In this document: positions 7,136 through 15,172 of the stretch, piece after piece
How positions within the stretch are numbered: the first letter of the stretch is position 1
Layout: every line of letters starts with the position of its first letter
NCBI GenBank assembly: GCA_942493215.1
Contig: OW818670.1
Location: forward strand, 620,001-684,000
Direction: 5' to 3'
DNA length: 64,000 nt
From: G942493215 sp942493215
GTDB lineage: Bacteria; Bacillota_I; Bacilli_A; RF39; UBA660
Made by a program: the position numbers and the translations under genes
Notes under the pieces: model-generated
Databases searched by the model: none
The model's input: the letters and a program-made list of their open reading frames with translations, nothing else
What the model was told of the DNA's origin: nothing

Positions 7136-9353
7136 TTTAATCCGCCTAAAAGGTAAATTAAATGAGAAGAAAAACCTAAGCACCCCTGGGCAACCAACTT
7201 TTTCAGCTAACAAGAGCACAAGTGGTGAAAAACTAAAAAATTTAGAAAAAGATTTAATATCACTTTATGATAAATGGAAAAATGAACAAATTTTAGAAGG
7301 TGCCATAGTAAGTGTTTTTTATGATAGGGTAGTTCCTAAAAGTAAAAGAATTAGAACACTACTTTCAAAAGGATCAGAGTTATCAAATTTATCCATAAAA
7401 GGAGCTAAGTTTTCTGATGATGGTGATAAACACATTATTACGCATTTTGTAAGTTTAGAAACTATTAAAAAAAATATTGATAAATTAGATAAAGCTATTT
7501 TAATAATGAATAAGTGTTTTAATAATTATATTGATAATAAAAAACTTGAAAATATTGAAGATTACGAAAAAGAAATAGAGAAATATGGACTTTTTAAGTC
7601 AACTTTTATACAGGTTGTAACTGATGCATGCAATGTTGAAAAATTTGGAAATATAAACAATAAAGAATCTATAGATTTAGATAGTATAATTAATTTATAT
7701 GATACAGGTATACCATTGTGGAAATTGATGGATAAAATTGGAATTTCTAATAACGATTATACAGAAGTGGATGAAAATGTTATAAAATTTAAAAATATTA
7801 AATCTTTAAATATATTTACAGCTAATGTCTCGTATCTAATTTCAATGTCTACTGTAGATATTTCCCAATATAATTTTTACGATTTTGTAAACTCAATTAG
7901 TCATAATTTTGTGGCAACAATTAAAGATCCTAATAATGAGCCAATTATTGGAGTTATAGATACTTTATTTGATAAACAAGTTTATTTTAGCAAATGGGTT
8001 GAATACCACGATATGCTTGATAAAAATATGCCAAGAAATCAAAGCGATTACGAACATGGGACTTCTGTTACATCGATAATTGTTGATGGGACATCCTTGA
8101 ATCCAGAATATGAAGATGGATGCGGGAATTTTAGAGTTAGACATTTTGGCGTAGCAGTACATGGGAAAAATAGTTCGTTGTCAATAATACGAAATATTGA
8201 ACAAATAATAGAAGAAAATCCAGATATTCATGTTTGGAATTTATCTTTAGGATCTGAGCTAGAAATTAATCCTAATTTCATATCTCCTGAAGCGGAGTTA
8301 CTGGATAAACTTCAATATGAAAGAAATGTTGTATTTATAATAGCTGGAACAAATGATAAAGATAATTCATTAAAAAAGAAAATTGGGTCACCAGCGGATT
8401 CCATAAATGCTTTAGTTGTGAATTCTTTAAATTTTAAAGGGCAAATACCATCTTATGCTAGAAAGGGAGAAGTTCTTTCATTTTTTAACAAACCCGATGT
8501 TTCATATTATGGTGGGGACAATAATGGCTCTTTTATAACTTGTGTTGGTACTGGTGCAAAGCCTGGGATTGGAACTTCATATGCTGCTCCTTGGATATCA
8601 CGAAAAATGGCATACCTAATAGAGGTTATGGGTTTAACAAGAGAAATTGCAAAAGCACTAATAATTGATTCTGCAACATCTTGGGTATCTATTGATAAAA
8701 ATGAATCTAAATTTATAGGATTTGGGAAAGTTCCTATACATATAAATGATGTAATCAACTCAAGAGATGATGAAATTAGATTTTACATAGAGGGGACTTC
8801 AAATCTGTATGACACCTATACACATAACATTCCCGTCCCTTTGTATCAAGATAAGTATCCGTTCATTGCCAAAGCAACGTTGTGCTATTTTCCAAAATGT
8901 TCTAGAAATCAAGGTGTTGATTATACAAATACCGAATTAGATATTTATTTTGGAAGAATAAATAATGAAGGAATAATAAAGTCAATAAATGAAAATAAAC
9001 AATCTGAGGGTAATGAAAGTGGAGTAAAAGAAAAAAACGCCAGACAATTTTACAGAAAGTGGGATAATGTTAAACACATTACTCAAATTTTAAAAGAAAA
9101 TATGAGACCAAAGCAAAAATATGATAATGTTTTATGGGGATTGAGTATTAAAACAAAGGAAAGATTGGAAGAAAGGGATGGAGAAGGAATAAAATTTGGG
9201 ATTGTAATCACCTTAAAAGAAATTTACGGAGTTAATAGAATAGACGAGTTTAAAAATCAATGTTCTTTAAGAGGGTGGTTGGTTACCCCTATAGAAGTTG
9301 AAAATAGAGTTGAAGTTTATAATACTGCTCATGAAGAAATAAATTTTGAATAA
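7128..9353 (+). CDS. ietS: IetS-like subtilisin-family serine protease
   Basis: 741 residues, no signal peptide, so cytoplasmic. The first 260 residues are a charged helical region. The peptidase S8 domain has D278 in GVIDTLF, H310 in EHGTSVTS, an oxyanion N409 in IAGTND and the nucleophile S484 in GTSYAAPW, so the triad is complete. A C-terminal region of about 200 residues follows with beta-rich and basic segments. The start overlaps the end of ietA and follows AAGGGGG, so the two are translationally coupled. Known for the family: paired AAA ATPase and S8 protease, toxic alone in some hosts. Inferred: an abortive-infection type effector carried by this element. Confidence 0.9.
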   Translation: MNNLIRLKGKLNEKKNLSTPGQPTFSANKSTSGEKLKNLEKDLISLYDKWKNEQILEGAIVSVFYDRVVPKSKRIRTLLSKGSELSNLSIKGAKFSDDGDKHIITHFVSLETIKKNIDKLDKAILIMNKCFNNYIDNKKLENIEDYEKEIEKYGLFKSTFIQVVTDACNVEKFGNINNKESIDLDSIINLYDTGIPLWKLMDKIGISNNDYTEVDENVIKFKNIKSLNIFTANVSYLISMSTVDISQYNFYDFVNSISHNFVATIKDPNNEPIIGVIDTLFDKQVYFSKWVEYHDMLDKNMPRNQSDYEHGTSVTSIIVDGTSLNPEYEDGCGNFRVRHFGVAVHGKNSSLSIIRNIEQIIEENPDIHVWNLSLGSELEINPNFISPEAELLDKLQYERNVVFIIAGTNDKDNSLKKKIGSPADSINALVVNSLNFKGQIPSYARKGEVLSFFNKPDVSYYGGDNNGSFITCVGTGAKPGIGTSYAAPWISRKMAYLIEVMGLTREIAKALIIDSATSWVSIDKNESKFIGFGKVPIHINDVINSRDDEIRFYIEGTSNLYDTYTHNIPVPLYQDKYPFIAKATLCYFPKCSRNQGVDYTNTELDIYFGRINNEGIIKSINENKQSEGNESGVKEKNARQFYRKWDNVKHITQILKENMRPKQKYDNVLWGLSIKTKERLEERDGEGIKFGIVITLKEIYGVNRIDEFKNQCSLRGWLVTPIEVENRVEVYNTAHEEINFE

Positions 9354-9366
9354 ATATAAATTTCCT

Positions 9367-9388
9367 GGTTATGATTTATTTCATAACC
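9367..9388 (+). terminator. hairpin after ietS
   Basis: GGTTATGA-TTTATT-TCATAACC, 8-bp stem, followed only by a weak T-rich stretch. The GC-rich hairpin inside IR-R, with its TTTTTT near 9515, may be the stronger terminator. Confidence 0.5.
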
Positions 9389-9726
9389 TTCAATTTAAGT
9401 ACAGTAAGTTTAATTCGTCTTTCAGTCTACATGTAAAAGGCTTCTTTAAAATAAGGAAAAGGTAAAATTAAAAATAGTCCAAATTGCTTCCCCCTCGCCC
9501 ATCCTCGCTTTGGGTTTTTTATATCAACCAATTTAGATTTTAATTTTTAAATAAACAGCTACCCGCCATGCCGACGAAGTCACCGTCAATTTATAATTTC
9601 TCCGGTGAAAATTATTTAAAAAGCAATTAAAAGTTATGGAACTTTTAACTATTAAATGATATAATTAAAGTGCAATTTATAAGGTAGGGACCGTTAGTTC
9701 GAGTTGAATTCATCCGTGACTCCAAA
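9383..9726 (+). repeat. right copy of the 344-bp inverted repeat (IR-R)
   Basis: Reverse complement of IR-L. Its outer end CTCCAAA is also the first seven bases of attR, so the repeat abuts the integration core directly. Intergenic from 9354 to 9837: this repeat, attR and the first cassette repeat; no other gene seen. Confidence 0.85.
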
Positions 9727-9763
9727 ACCGTTTATGTGGGTTCAACTCCTGCCATCCCTGCCA
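9720..9763 (+). repeat. attR, displaced 3' end of tRNA-Trp
   Basis: From CTCCAAA through the T arm and acceptor strand to CCA; 43 of 44 bases match the tRNA. It has no 5' half, so it is not a functional tRNA. It marks the right end of an element of about 6.2 kb. Confidence 0.85.
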
Positions 9764-9825
9764 AATATGAATTAGTAGAAATTGGTATGAAAATATCAAG
9801 TTTTTTGTTATAATTCATATAGATA
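9755..9825 (+). repeat. cassette repeat R1 (terminator plus promoter)
   Basis: GCCAAATATGAATTA, then TTGGTAT-GAAA-ATATCAA hairpin, TTTTTTG and TATAAT at 9809-9814. Homologous to repeats near 11589, 12174, 12868 and 13720. It begins in the tRNA 3' end. Confidence 0.75.
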
Positions 9826-9837
9826 GTGAGTGATGCT

Positions 9838-10563
9838 ATGAAATCGATTAAAAGTATCTGGATAGATAGTAATATGTTATATTGGCCTGTAAATGGTAGT
9901 GTTGGATGCTACAGCGGTGAAGACATTGCATCTTGTTATGAATATTGGGAATATGCAGAAACTTTGATAAACAAATTCGATGATAAGTTTCACCTACAAG
10001 ATTCTATTAAAAATTTAAAATATGTTGTTGATAAAAGAATTAAACAAATTGAGAGAGTATATGATTTTAAATCGCATTTCCCATCAAAGAAAGTTTTTGA
10101 GATATATGAAGAGTTGGGAATTGTGAAAGGATTTGTTATAAAAAATCTATTTAAATTGCGCAACAATATTGAGCATAATGAAGTAGAAATTAATGAAAAG
10201 GAAAAATGTAGGGATTTTTTAGATACAGTTTGGTATTTTCTAAAATCCACTGATCTTTTAGTTAACTCTTCAAATGTAGCCAATGATTTTTACAAGGATA
10301 TTAATAGCGATGATATAATTATTAATATTGATGTTAATGATCCAAAACTAAAAGATGCCAATATTCGCGGAACTATTGAAAAGCATATGATTTCATATCA
10401 AGAAAAAGAAGATTATATACAAATAAATGATGTTAAAATCAATTCTTTGCTAGATATCAATGACAAAAAGGAAAACATTATACAATTTGAAGGAAAAATA
10501 GTGTTAACAAAAAAAATTATAATACAATTAGCTAAAAGAATTTTTATTAATAGAATTGATTGA
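9838..10563 (+). CDS. HEPN-like protein
   Basis: 241 residues, no family assigned with confidence. A helical N-terminal part ends in KLRNNIEHNE, where R108-x4-H113 fits the R-x4-6-H motif of HEPN nucleases, in the usual place after a long helix. The C-terminal half is acidic and probably beta-rich. Start chosen at ATG 9838; its ribosome site is weak, and an in-frame GTG at 9826 is the alternative. HEPN proteins are common RNA-cutting effectors in toxin-antitoxin and abortive-infection systems; activity here is inferred from the motif only. Confidence 0.6.
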   Translation: MKSIKSIWIDSNMLYWPVNGSVGCYSGEDIASCYEYWEYAETLINKFDDKFHLQDSIKNLKYVVDKRIKQIERVYDFKSHFPSKKVFEIYEELGIVKGFVIKNLFKLRNNIEHNEVEINEKEKCRDFLDTVWYFLKSTDLLVNSSNVANDFYKDINSDDIIINIDVNDPKLKDANIRGTIEKHMISYQEKEDYIQINDVKINSLLDINDKKENIIQFEGKIVLTKKIIIQLAKRIFINRID

Positions 10564-10640
10564 TTAATTTTTGGATATTTATGTTATTTTGAATAAAATT
10601 TATGAATTAAATTTTGTTTTAATAGAAATTGGGTGATATT

Positions 10641-11414
10641 ATGATATCATTAAAAAATGAATTAACACAAAGATACGACTCCGCAAAAATAGATAGTGGT
10701 TTTGACAAGTTGTCTCGATTACTATACAAATACATAACCACTGTTCCAACAGCGCCTAAATATTCTTTAAGTGAATTTAATAAAGAAAACTTAGTATATT
10801 TTTTATATGAAAAATATGTTGAATATTCAAAACAATCATTTTTTAATTTGATTCTTGGTAATACTGAACTTTATTGTGCTGGTTTAAGGATTATTATTGA
10901 AAATTATGTGGTATTAGCAAATATCGTTAATTCAAGCGATAATGTTTGGAAAAAATTCTATTTGCGCAGTTTTTCGAGTGCAATAGGATTATTAAGAACT
11001 AATGATAAAATTGATTTAGAAAGGGTCATATTTGGCTTTGAAAGTTTAAAAAATGAGTGCAATCTCTCAGGAGAAAATTTTAGTGAATCACATTTCAATT
11101 ATGACTGGTTATCCGATGAAAATAATAAAATAAAATCATTTAAAGATGCATGCTACTTGATTGATGACTGTATTTATAAAGATTTTCGATTACTTTCAAA
11201 TTATTCACATTGTAACTCATTCGTTTTCAAACTTTCAAAATTTGACTATTCATTATTAAATTATGCCTTAATTCACAGTTCTTATTTATCAAAAGTAGTG
11301 GAATTGTTAAACCTTAAAACTAATATAGAATATAGAAATGCTGAAAAAAAGTTATTTAATTATATATTTCACCTAAATAAGAGCAACCCTTTTAACACTT
11401 TTGCAGCTGCATAG
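10641..11414 (+). CDS. DUF5677-like helical protein
   Basis: 257 residues, predicted to be almost all helical. The segments GLRIIIENYVVLANIV and FRLLSNYSHCNS resemble the DUF5677 pattern (R-x-x-x-E near the middle, then a Y/L-S-x-x-x-H motif), a family of unknown function. No signal peptide or membrane segment. ATG 10641 follows GGGTGAT; the TTG at 10629 lies upstream of it. It ends in a short Ala run just before a region of decayed coding sequence. Confidence 0.5.
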   Translation: MISLKNELTQRYDSAKIDSGFDKLSRLLYKYITTVPTAPKYSLSEFNKENLVYFLYEKYVEYSKQSFFNLILGNTELYCAGLRIIIENYVVLANIVNSSDNVWKKFYLRSFSSAIGLLRTNDKIDLERVIFGFESLKNECNLSGENFSESHFNYDWLSDENNKIKSFKDACYLIDDCIYKDFRLLSNYSHCNSFVFKLSKFDYSLLNYALIHSSYLSKVVELLNLKTNIEYRNAEKKLFNYIFHLNKSNPFNTFAAA

Positions 11415-11421
11415 GAACAGC

Positions 11422-11565
11422 TAAAGTAATACAATAATTAGCAGAATTAATAATAACGATAATAAATTAGTTGTTGTTCCCGAAAATTAAAATTATACAG
11501 ATGAACAAATAAATTCATTTACAGAATTTCAAGAACAACATTTTGAAACAATAATAATTAGATAA
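11422..11565 (+). pseudogene. remnant of a coding sequence
   Basis: One frame reads as protein-like text, KLVVVPEN, a TAA at 11488-11490, then YTDEQINSFTEFQEQHFETI to a stop at 11565. No start codon or ribosome site is present. It looks like the end of a decayed gene between two cassettes; the parent family was not recognised. Confidence 0.35.
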
Positions 11566-11588
11566 TAAAATTTGGTAATCCCCTTTGA

Positions 11589-11656
11589 TTCCAAGCCAAA
11601 TATGAATTAATTGAACTTGGTATGAAAATATCAAGTTTTTTGATATAATGATTATG
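11589..11656 (+). repeat. cassette repeat R2 (terminator plus promoter)
   Basis: GCCAAATATGAATTA, hairpin around AACTTGGTAT-GAAA-ATATCAAGTT, T-tract, TGA-TATAAT (11644-11649). A short GGTAATC...GATTCC palindrome precedes it. Confidence 0.75.
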
Positions 11657-11666
11657 GTGATTATAT

Positions 11667-12146
11667 ATGTTAAATAAAATATTATCTTTTATTATTAATG
11701 AAGAAAACGAAATATTATTGCTTCATAACAACCCAATCGACCCAATACATGGTGGTGATTTTTGGTATACTGTAACGGGAGGATTTGAAGATTATGACAA
11801 ATCTGGTGAAGATGTAGCCAAGAGAGAAGTGAAAGAGGAAACAAATCTTGATGTTAAAGAAGCACTATATTTAAATTGGATTTTTAAATATAAGGATAAA
11901 GGTCTTAATTGCACTGAATATGCATACATATCATTTGTTGAAAAAGGAACAATAATTTTAGATAAAACAGAAAACATAGAATATGTATGGTGTGACTTAG
12001 ATGATTTTATTAAAAAAATCAGATGGTTTGGAGACTTAAATTTATTAAAAGAGGTTCTAAGCTCTGGAATGAAAAGAGAAAAGTTTTTTGATATTGAGAA
12101 GGTAGAAGAGTACGATTTTAACTTTGAAACAATACCAGGAAATTAA
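11667..12146 (+). CDS. Nudix hydrolase
   Basis: 159 residues. The Nudix box starts at residues 38-39 with GGFEDYDKSGEDVAKREVKE and has the R-E-V-x-E-E core at 53-58; the final Gly of the motif is Asn here and the first Glu is Lys, so the motif is slightly degenerate but the metal-binding Glu residues remain. N-terminal strands ILSFIINEENEILLLHN fit the fold. The substrate is unknown. The ATG follows GGTGAT and is driven by the promoter in R2. One of the single-gene cassettes. Confidence 0.85.
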   Translation: MLNKILSFIINEENEILLLHNNPIDPIHGGDFWYTVTGGFEDYDKSGEDVAKREVKEETNLDVKEALYLNWIFKYKDKGLNCTEYAYISFVEKGTIILDKTENIEYVWCDLDDFIKKIRWFGDLNLLKEVLSSGMKREKFFDIEKVEEYDFNFETIPGN

Positions 12147-12173
12147 TAAATCGGAAAAATTTGGGAATCTCCT

Positions 12174-12209
12174 TTGATTCCCTGTTAAACATGAATTTGA
12201 TATAATAGT
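12174..12209 (+). repeat. cassette repeat R3 (shortened)
   Basis: GATTCCCTGTTAAACATGAA joined directly to TTTGATATAAT; the hairpin present in the other copies is missing, as if deleted. Confidence 0.6.
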
Positions 12210-12238
12210 TTATATAAAGATTTAAGCGGAGGATACTT

Positions 12239-12850
12239 ATGATAAGATTAATAGTATTTAATGATGGTAATGTCACTTTTGAATATAATGAAGAAGGTTT
12301 AGAAGATTTAAATGCTCAACAAAAGTTTATTGAGAGTATATTTGGTACTATGACTGATGAAAAAGCAATTGAAACAGTAAGAGCTAAATATCCAGAATTA
12401 TCTGAACAGCAAATATTAGATGGGTTAGCATTAATTTTTCAAAAAGCATATAGGGAAATAATGCCTGGATTTTTGCAAAAAATGCGACAAACTAATCCCA
12501 ATATACCAATTGCAATCGCTACCGAACATACAAGATATATATCAAGCTATTTGAAAGACTTTGTAGATCATTACTATATTTCAAATGAGTTGGGATTTAA
12601 TAAAGATGATTCGAGATTTTTCCAAGAAATCATCAATCGAAGTGGTTTAAATCCAAGAGATATATTATATATTGATTATGATTTAAATAATATAGCTAAG
12701 GCACAACAAGTAGGTATAAGTACAAAGCAAGTAGATGAAAATGATTTAAATTTACAAGACAAAGTAGTACATACTCAATTGGGACATAGATTGATTGATT
12801 CAATAAATGCGTTAAAAAGTAATAAAGAAAGCGAAAACAAGAGAAAATAA
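12239..12850 (+). CDS. HAD-like protein with degenerate active site
   Basis: 203 residues. Fold features of a HAD hydrolase are present: a first strand LIVFNDGNVTF, a helical cap, a strand with Thr (AIATEH), a Lys-bearing GFNKDD and the last strand ILYIDYDLNNIAKAQQVG. The first motif should be D-x-D-G but reads F-N-D-G-N, so the nucleophile Asp seems to be lost. It may be a non-enzymatic or binding member. GCGGAGG precedes the ATG. A lone gene in the cassette array. Confidence 0.6.
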   Translation: MIRLIVFNDGNVTFEYNEEGLEDLNAQQKFIESIFGTMTDEKAIETVRAKYPELSEQQILDGLALIFQKAYREIMPGFLQKMRQTNPNIPIAIATEHTRYISSYLKDFVDHYYISNELGFNKDDSRFFQEIINRSGLNPRDILYIDYDLNNIAKAQQVGISTKQVDENDLNLQDKVVHTQLGHRLIDSINALKSNKESENKRK

Positions 12851-12867
12851 AATTTATGAATTTACTT

Positions 12868-12938
12868 TGATTCCCTGCTAAATATGAATTAGTCGAACTT
12901 GGTATGATAATATCAAGTTTTTTGATATAATGAAATTG
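12868..12938 (+). repeat. cassette repeat R4 (terminator plus promoter)
   Basis: GATTCCCTGCTAAATATG, hairpin AACTTGGTAT...ATATCAAGTT, T-tract and TGA-TATAAT (12926-12931). Confidence 0.75.
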
Positions 12939-12947
12939 GTGATTAAA

Positions 12948-13616
12948 ATGAATATGCGAGATATATTTTATCAAAAGATTGAAAACTATCCTAAAATTAT
13001 TGCATCACAAATAACATCTTTAAAAGATTTAGAACAAATACCTGATGGAACATATCAATTAGATGGTCCTTTGCCCATAAAATTGATTAAAGAACTTCCA
13101 TATTTTAATAATTGTTATGGTGAAATTGGAATAGTTTGTATCGAAAATAAATGGTTATTAGCAATAGCAAGGGCAGAAGTTATTGCTTATCCTGCTGAGA
13201 TAACTGGATATATAAAAAACGGAGCACAATTCCATGCCCACTCTCATTCACACACAAGCGGTTATAATACTGGTGTACCATCAATTTCTGATTTAGCTTT
13301 TAAGGGAATAGATGGATATATTTATATAATTTTTGATAAAGGAATAACAGAGGTTGATACGTCATCTATTAGTTCCATCTGTATTGAGGATGCTTGGCAT
13401 AACTGGATAATAAACGTATTGAAATTGACCGAATTTGAATTTTCCCAATTTGATGTTTTTTCTTTAGAGAATGAGCTTTATGATAAAATTGGTTTAAAAA
13501 GAAGAATAATCAGTTTTGAGGAATTTGAAGATATACTTATTGGTAAGAAAAAATTAAAAAGTGACTTTTGGGATAGGGAAGCTAAACAAACCCCATTCCC
13601 AGGTAAAGTTAAATAG
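12948..13616 (+). CDS. protein with JAMM-like metal-binding motif
   Basis: 222 residues, family not recognised with certainty. FHAHSHSHTSGYNTGVPSIS and the next Asp give H100-x-H102-x9-S112-x2-D115, close to the JAMM (MPN+) zinc signature H-x-H-x(7-10)-S-x2-D found in RadC, Mov34 and bacterial JAB peptidases; a Glu upstream (E78 or E60) could be the catalytic acid. The region before it, YGEIGIVCIENKWLLAIA, could be the preceding strands. The C-terminal 100 residues are unassigned. ATG 12948 follows GGTGAT. Activity is inferred. Confidence 0.5.
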   Translation: MNMRDIFYQKIENYPKIIASQITSLKDLEQIPDGTYQLDGPLPIKLIKELPYFNNCYGEIGIVCIENKWLLAIARAEVIAYPAEITGYIKNGAQFHAHSHSHTSGYNTGVPSISDLAFKGIDGYIYIIFDKGITEVDTSSISSICIEDAWHNWIINVLKLTEFEFSQFDVFSLENELYDKIGLKRRIISFEEFEDILIGKKKLKSDFWDREAKQTPFPGKVK

Positions 13617-13719
13617 TAAAACTTTTGTTAAGCATAATTTTATGCTATGCCATATTTGTAATTGATATCTATAATTTATTACATCTATCAATTGTATTAA
13701 GTTTCCTAATGCATTACTG

Positions 13720-13778
13720 CAGGTGCCAAACATAAATTAATTGAACTTGATATGAAAATATCAAGTTTTTTGATGATG
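13720..13778 (+). repeat. cassette repeat R5
   Basis: TGCCAAACATAAATTAATTG followed by AACTTGATAT-GAAA-ATATCAAGTT and a T-tract. The -10 has decayed to GATGATG, so this copy is mainly a terminator. It ends the array. Confidence 0.7.
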
Positions 13779-13861
13779 TTTTAAATATAAAAGAAAAATA
13801 ATTAATATTATTTTTACTAAATTAACCCATTTTTTGCCATAATATAAATGGTTGATGAAAG

Positions 13862-15163
13862 ATGAAAAATATAATTCATAAGAAAGATATTTGGTATAAC
13901 TTAGATAATGCTGCGAAATTATATCCGGCTATCATTAGTAAAAAAGATAGTTGTGTTTTTAGAGTGGGTGTCAATTTAAAGAAAGAAGTTATTCCCGGTA
14001 TTTTACAAAAAGCCGTTATTAACTTAAAACCACGCTTTCCATCAATATATGTAGAACTTAAACCAGGTTTATTTTGGTACTATTTTGATCTTAATGAAAA
14101 GATACCTTTGATTAAGGAAGAAACACCATATCTTAATGGCTTAATTGATTTACCCCAAAACAATAATTATTATTTTACTGTTTTCTATTTTCATAATCGT
14201 ATTAGTTTAGAGTGTTTCCATAGTTTATGTGATGGTTATGGAGCCATTGAATTTTTAAATGCTATTGTCTTTGAGTATCTAAAACTATTAGGTCATAAAA
14301 TATATTCTGAAAATAAAATTCTTACGGTTGAACAACAAGCTAATGAAGAAGAATTAGAAGACAGTTTCCAGAAAAATTTCACTCATAAAATTGTTAAACC
14401 TAAACCAGTAAAGAAAGCTTACTATATAAGAGATATTCACTTTCCTAAATATTATGATAAGGCTCTTATTATTGGACGTATTAAAACAGAGGAACTGCTA
14501 GCTTTAGCACATAAAAATAATGCCACCATTACCCAATATTTAGTCGCACTTCTTACTTATTCTATATATAGAGCGTATAAAAATGATGATTTAAATAATA
14601 AAAAGAGGCCTATAAATGTTTGTATACCTATTAATTTAAGAAGATTTTTTAATTCTAAAACCTTACGTAATTTTTCTTTATTTTTTTACACATCCGTTTG
14701 TTGTAATAAAGGAGAAATGAATATGGATGATATATTAAATAAAGTTAAAAAGGATTTTGAATCAGAGGTTGATAAAGATAAATTGCAATCTAATCTAAAT
14801 CAAAATGTAGCCTATGAGAAAGGGTTCTTTATGAAAATCTGTCCTTTATTTATTAAAAACATTGTTATTAGAACAGGCGCTAATATATTAGGAAACTCAT
14901 TAAATACTATTATCTTATCTAATCTAGGTAATATTGATATTCCTCTTTCTATGAGCAAGCATATTCTTAATTACAATTTTAACCTATCGGGTAATTACAG
15001 TAAAGTAAATAATGTCGGGGTTGTTTCTAGTAATGGGATCACCACTATAAGTTTTGGTAGGACAATTTATGAAACTAAAATAGAAGAAATATTCTTTACT
15101 TTCCTTTCTAATGAGGGTTTAAATGTTGAAATAGAGAGTAATATACTTGAAAAATACGTATAG
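13862..15163 (+). CDS. condensation-domain-like acyltransferase
   Basis: 433 residues. The catalytic pattern H-x-x-x-D-G is seen as HSLCDGYGA near residue 120, in the position used by chloramphenicol-acetyltransferase-like and NRPS condensation folds. The C-terminal half has INLRRFFNSKTLRNFSLFF, a common feature of alcohol-acetyltransferase-type members. It is followed 9 bases later by a DUF6320 gene, a pairing I associate with Clostridia and Bacilli. Substrate unknown; perhaps a membrane lipid or alcohol. Confidence 0.8.
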   Translation: MKNIIHKKDIWYNLDNAAKLYPAIISKKDSCVFRVGVNLKKEVIPGILQKAVINLKPRFPSIYVELKPGLFWYYFDLNEKIPLIKEETPYLNGLIDLPQNNNYYFTVFYFHNRISLECFHSLCDGYGAIEFLNAIVFEYLKLLGHKIYSENKILTVEQQANEEELEDSFQKNFTHKIVKPKPVKKAYYIRDIHFPKYYDKALIIGRIKTEELLALAHKNNATITQYLVALLTYSIYRAYKNDDLNNKKRPINVCIPINLRRFFNSKTLRNFSLFFYTSVCCNKGEMNMDDILNKVKKDFESEVDKDKLQSNLNQNVAYEKGFFMKICPLFIKNIVIRTGANILGNSLNTIILSNLGNIDIPLSMSKHILNYNFNLSGNYSKVNNVGVVSSNGITTISFGRTIYETKIEEIFFTFLSNEGLNVEIESNILEKYV

Positions 15164-15172
15164 GTGATAAAT

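Larger units (their letters stand above)
3609..9763 (+). mobile_element. integrative element in tRNA-Trp carrying IetAS
   Basis: Bounded by attL (in the tRNA) and attR. Content: tyrosine recombinase, SymE-like protein, tRNA mimic, IR-L, DUF2188 gene, ietA, ietS, IR-R. No transposase, relaxase or capsid gene is present, so if mobile it depends on a helper for transfer. Gene content is that of a small mobile defence island. Confidence 0.8.

Noticed and set aside
5255..9726. Inverted repeats as ends of an insertion sequence or composite transposon
   Set aside because: No transposase in or beside either copy and no target-site duplication seen; their ends match the tRNA att core instead.
9720..9763. 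A second tRNA gene at attR
   Set aside because: Only the 3' 44 bases are present; the acceptor 5' strand, D arm and 5' anticodon stem are absent.
13617..13861. Possible gene between the JAMM-like gene and the acyltransferase-like gene
   Set aside because: Only short frames, repeat R5 and an A/T-rich promoter region are present.
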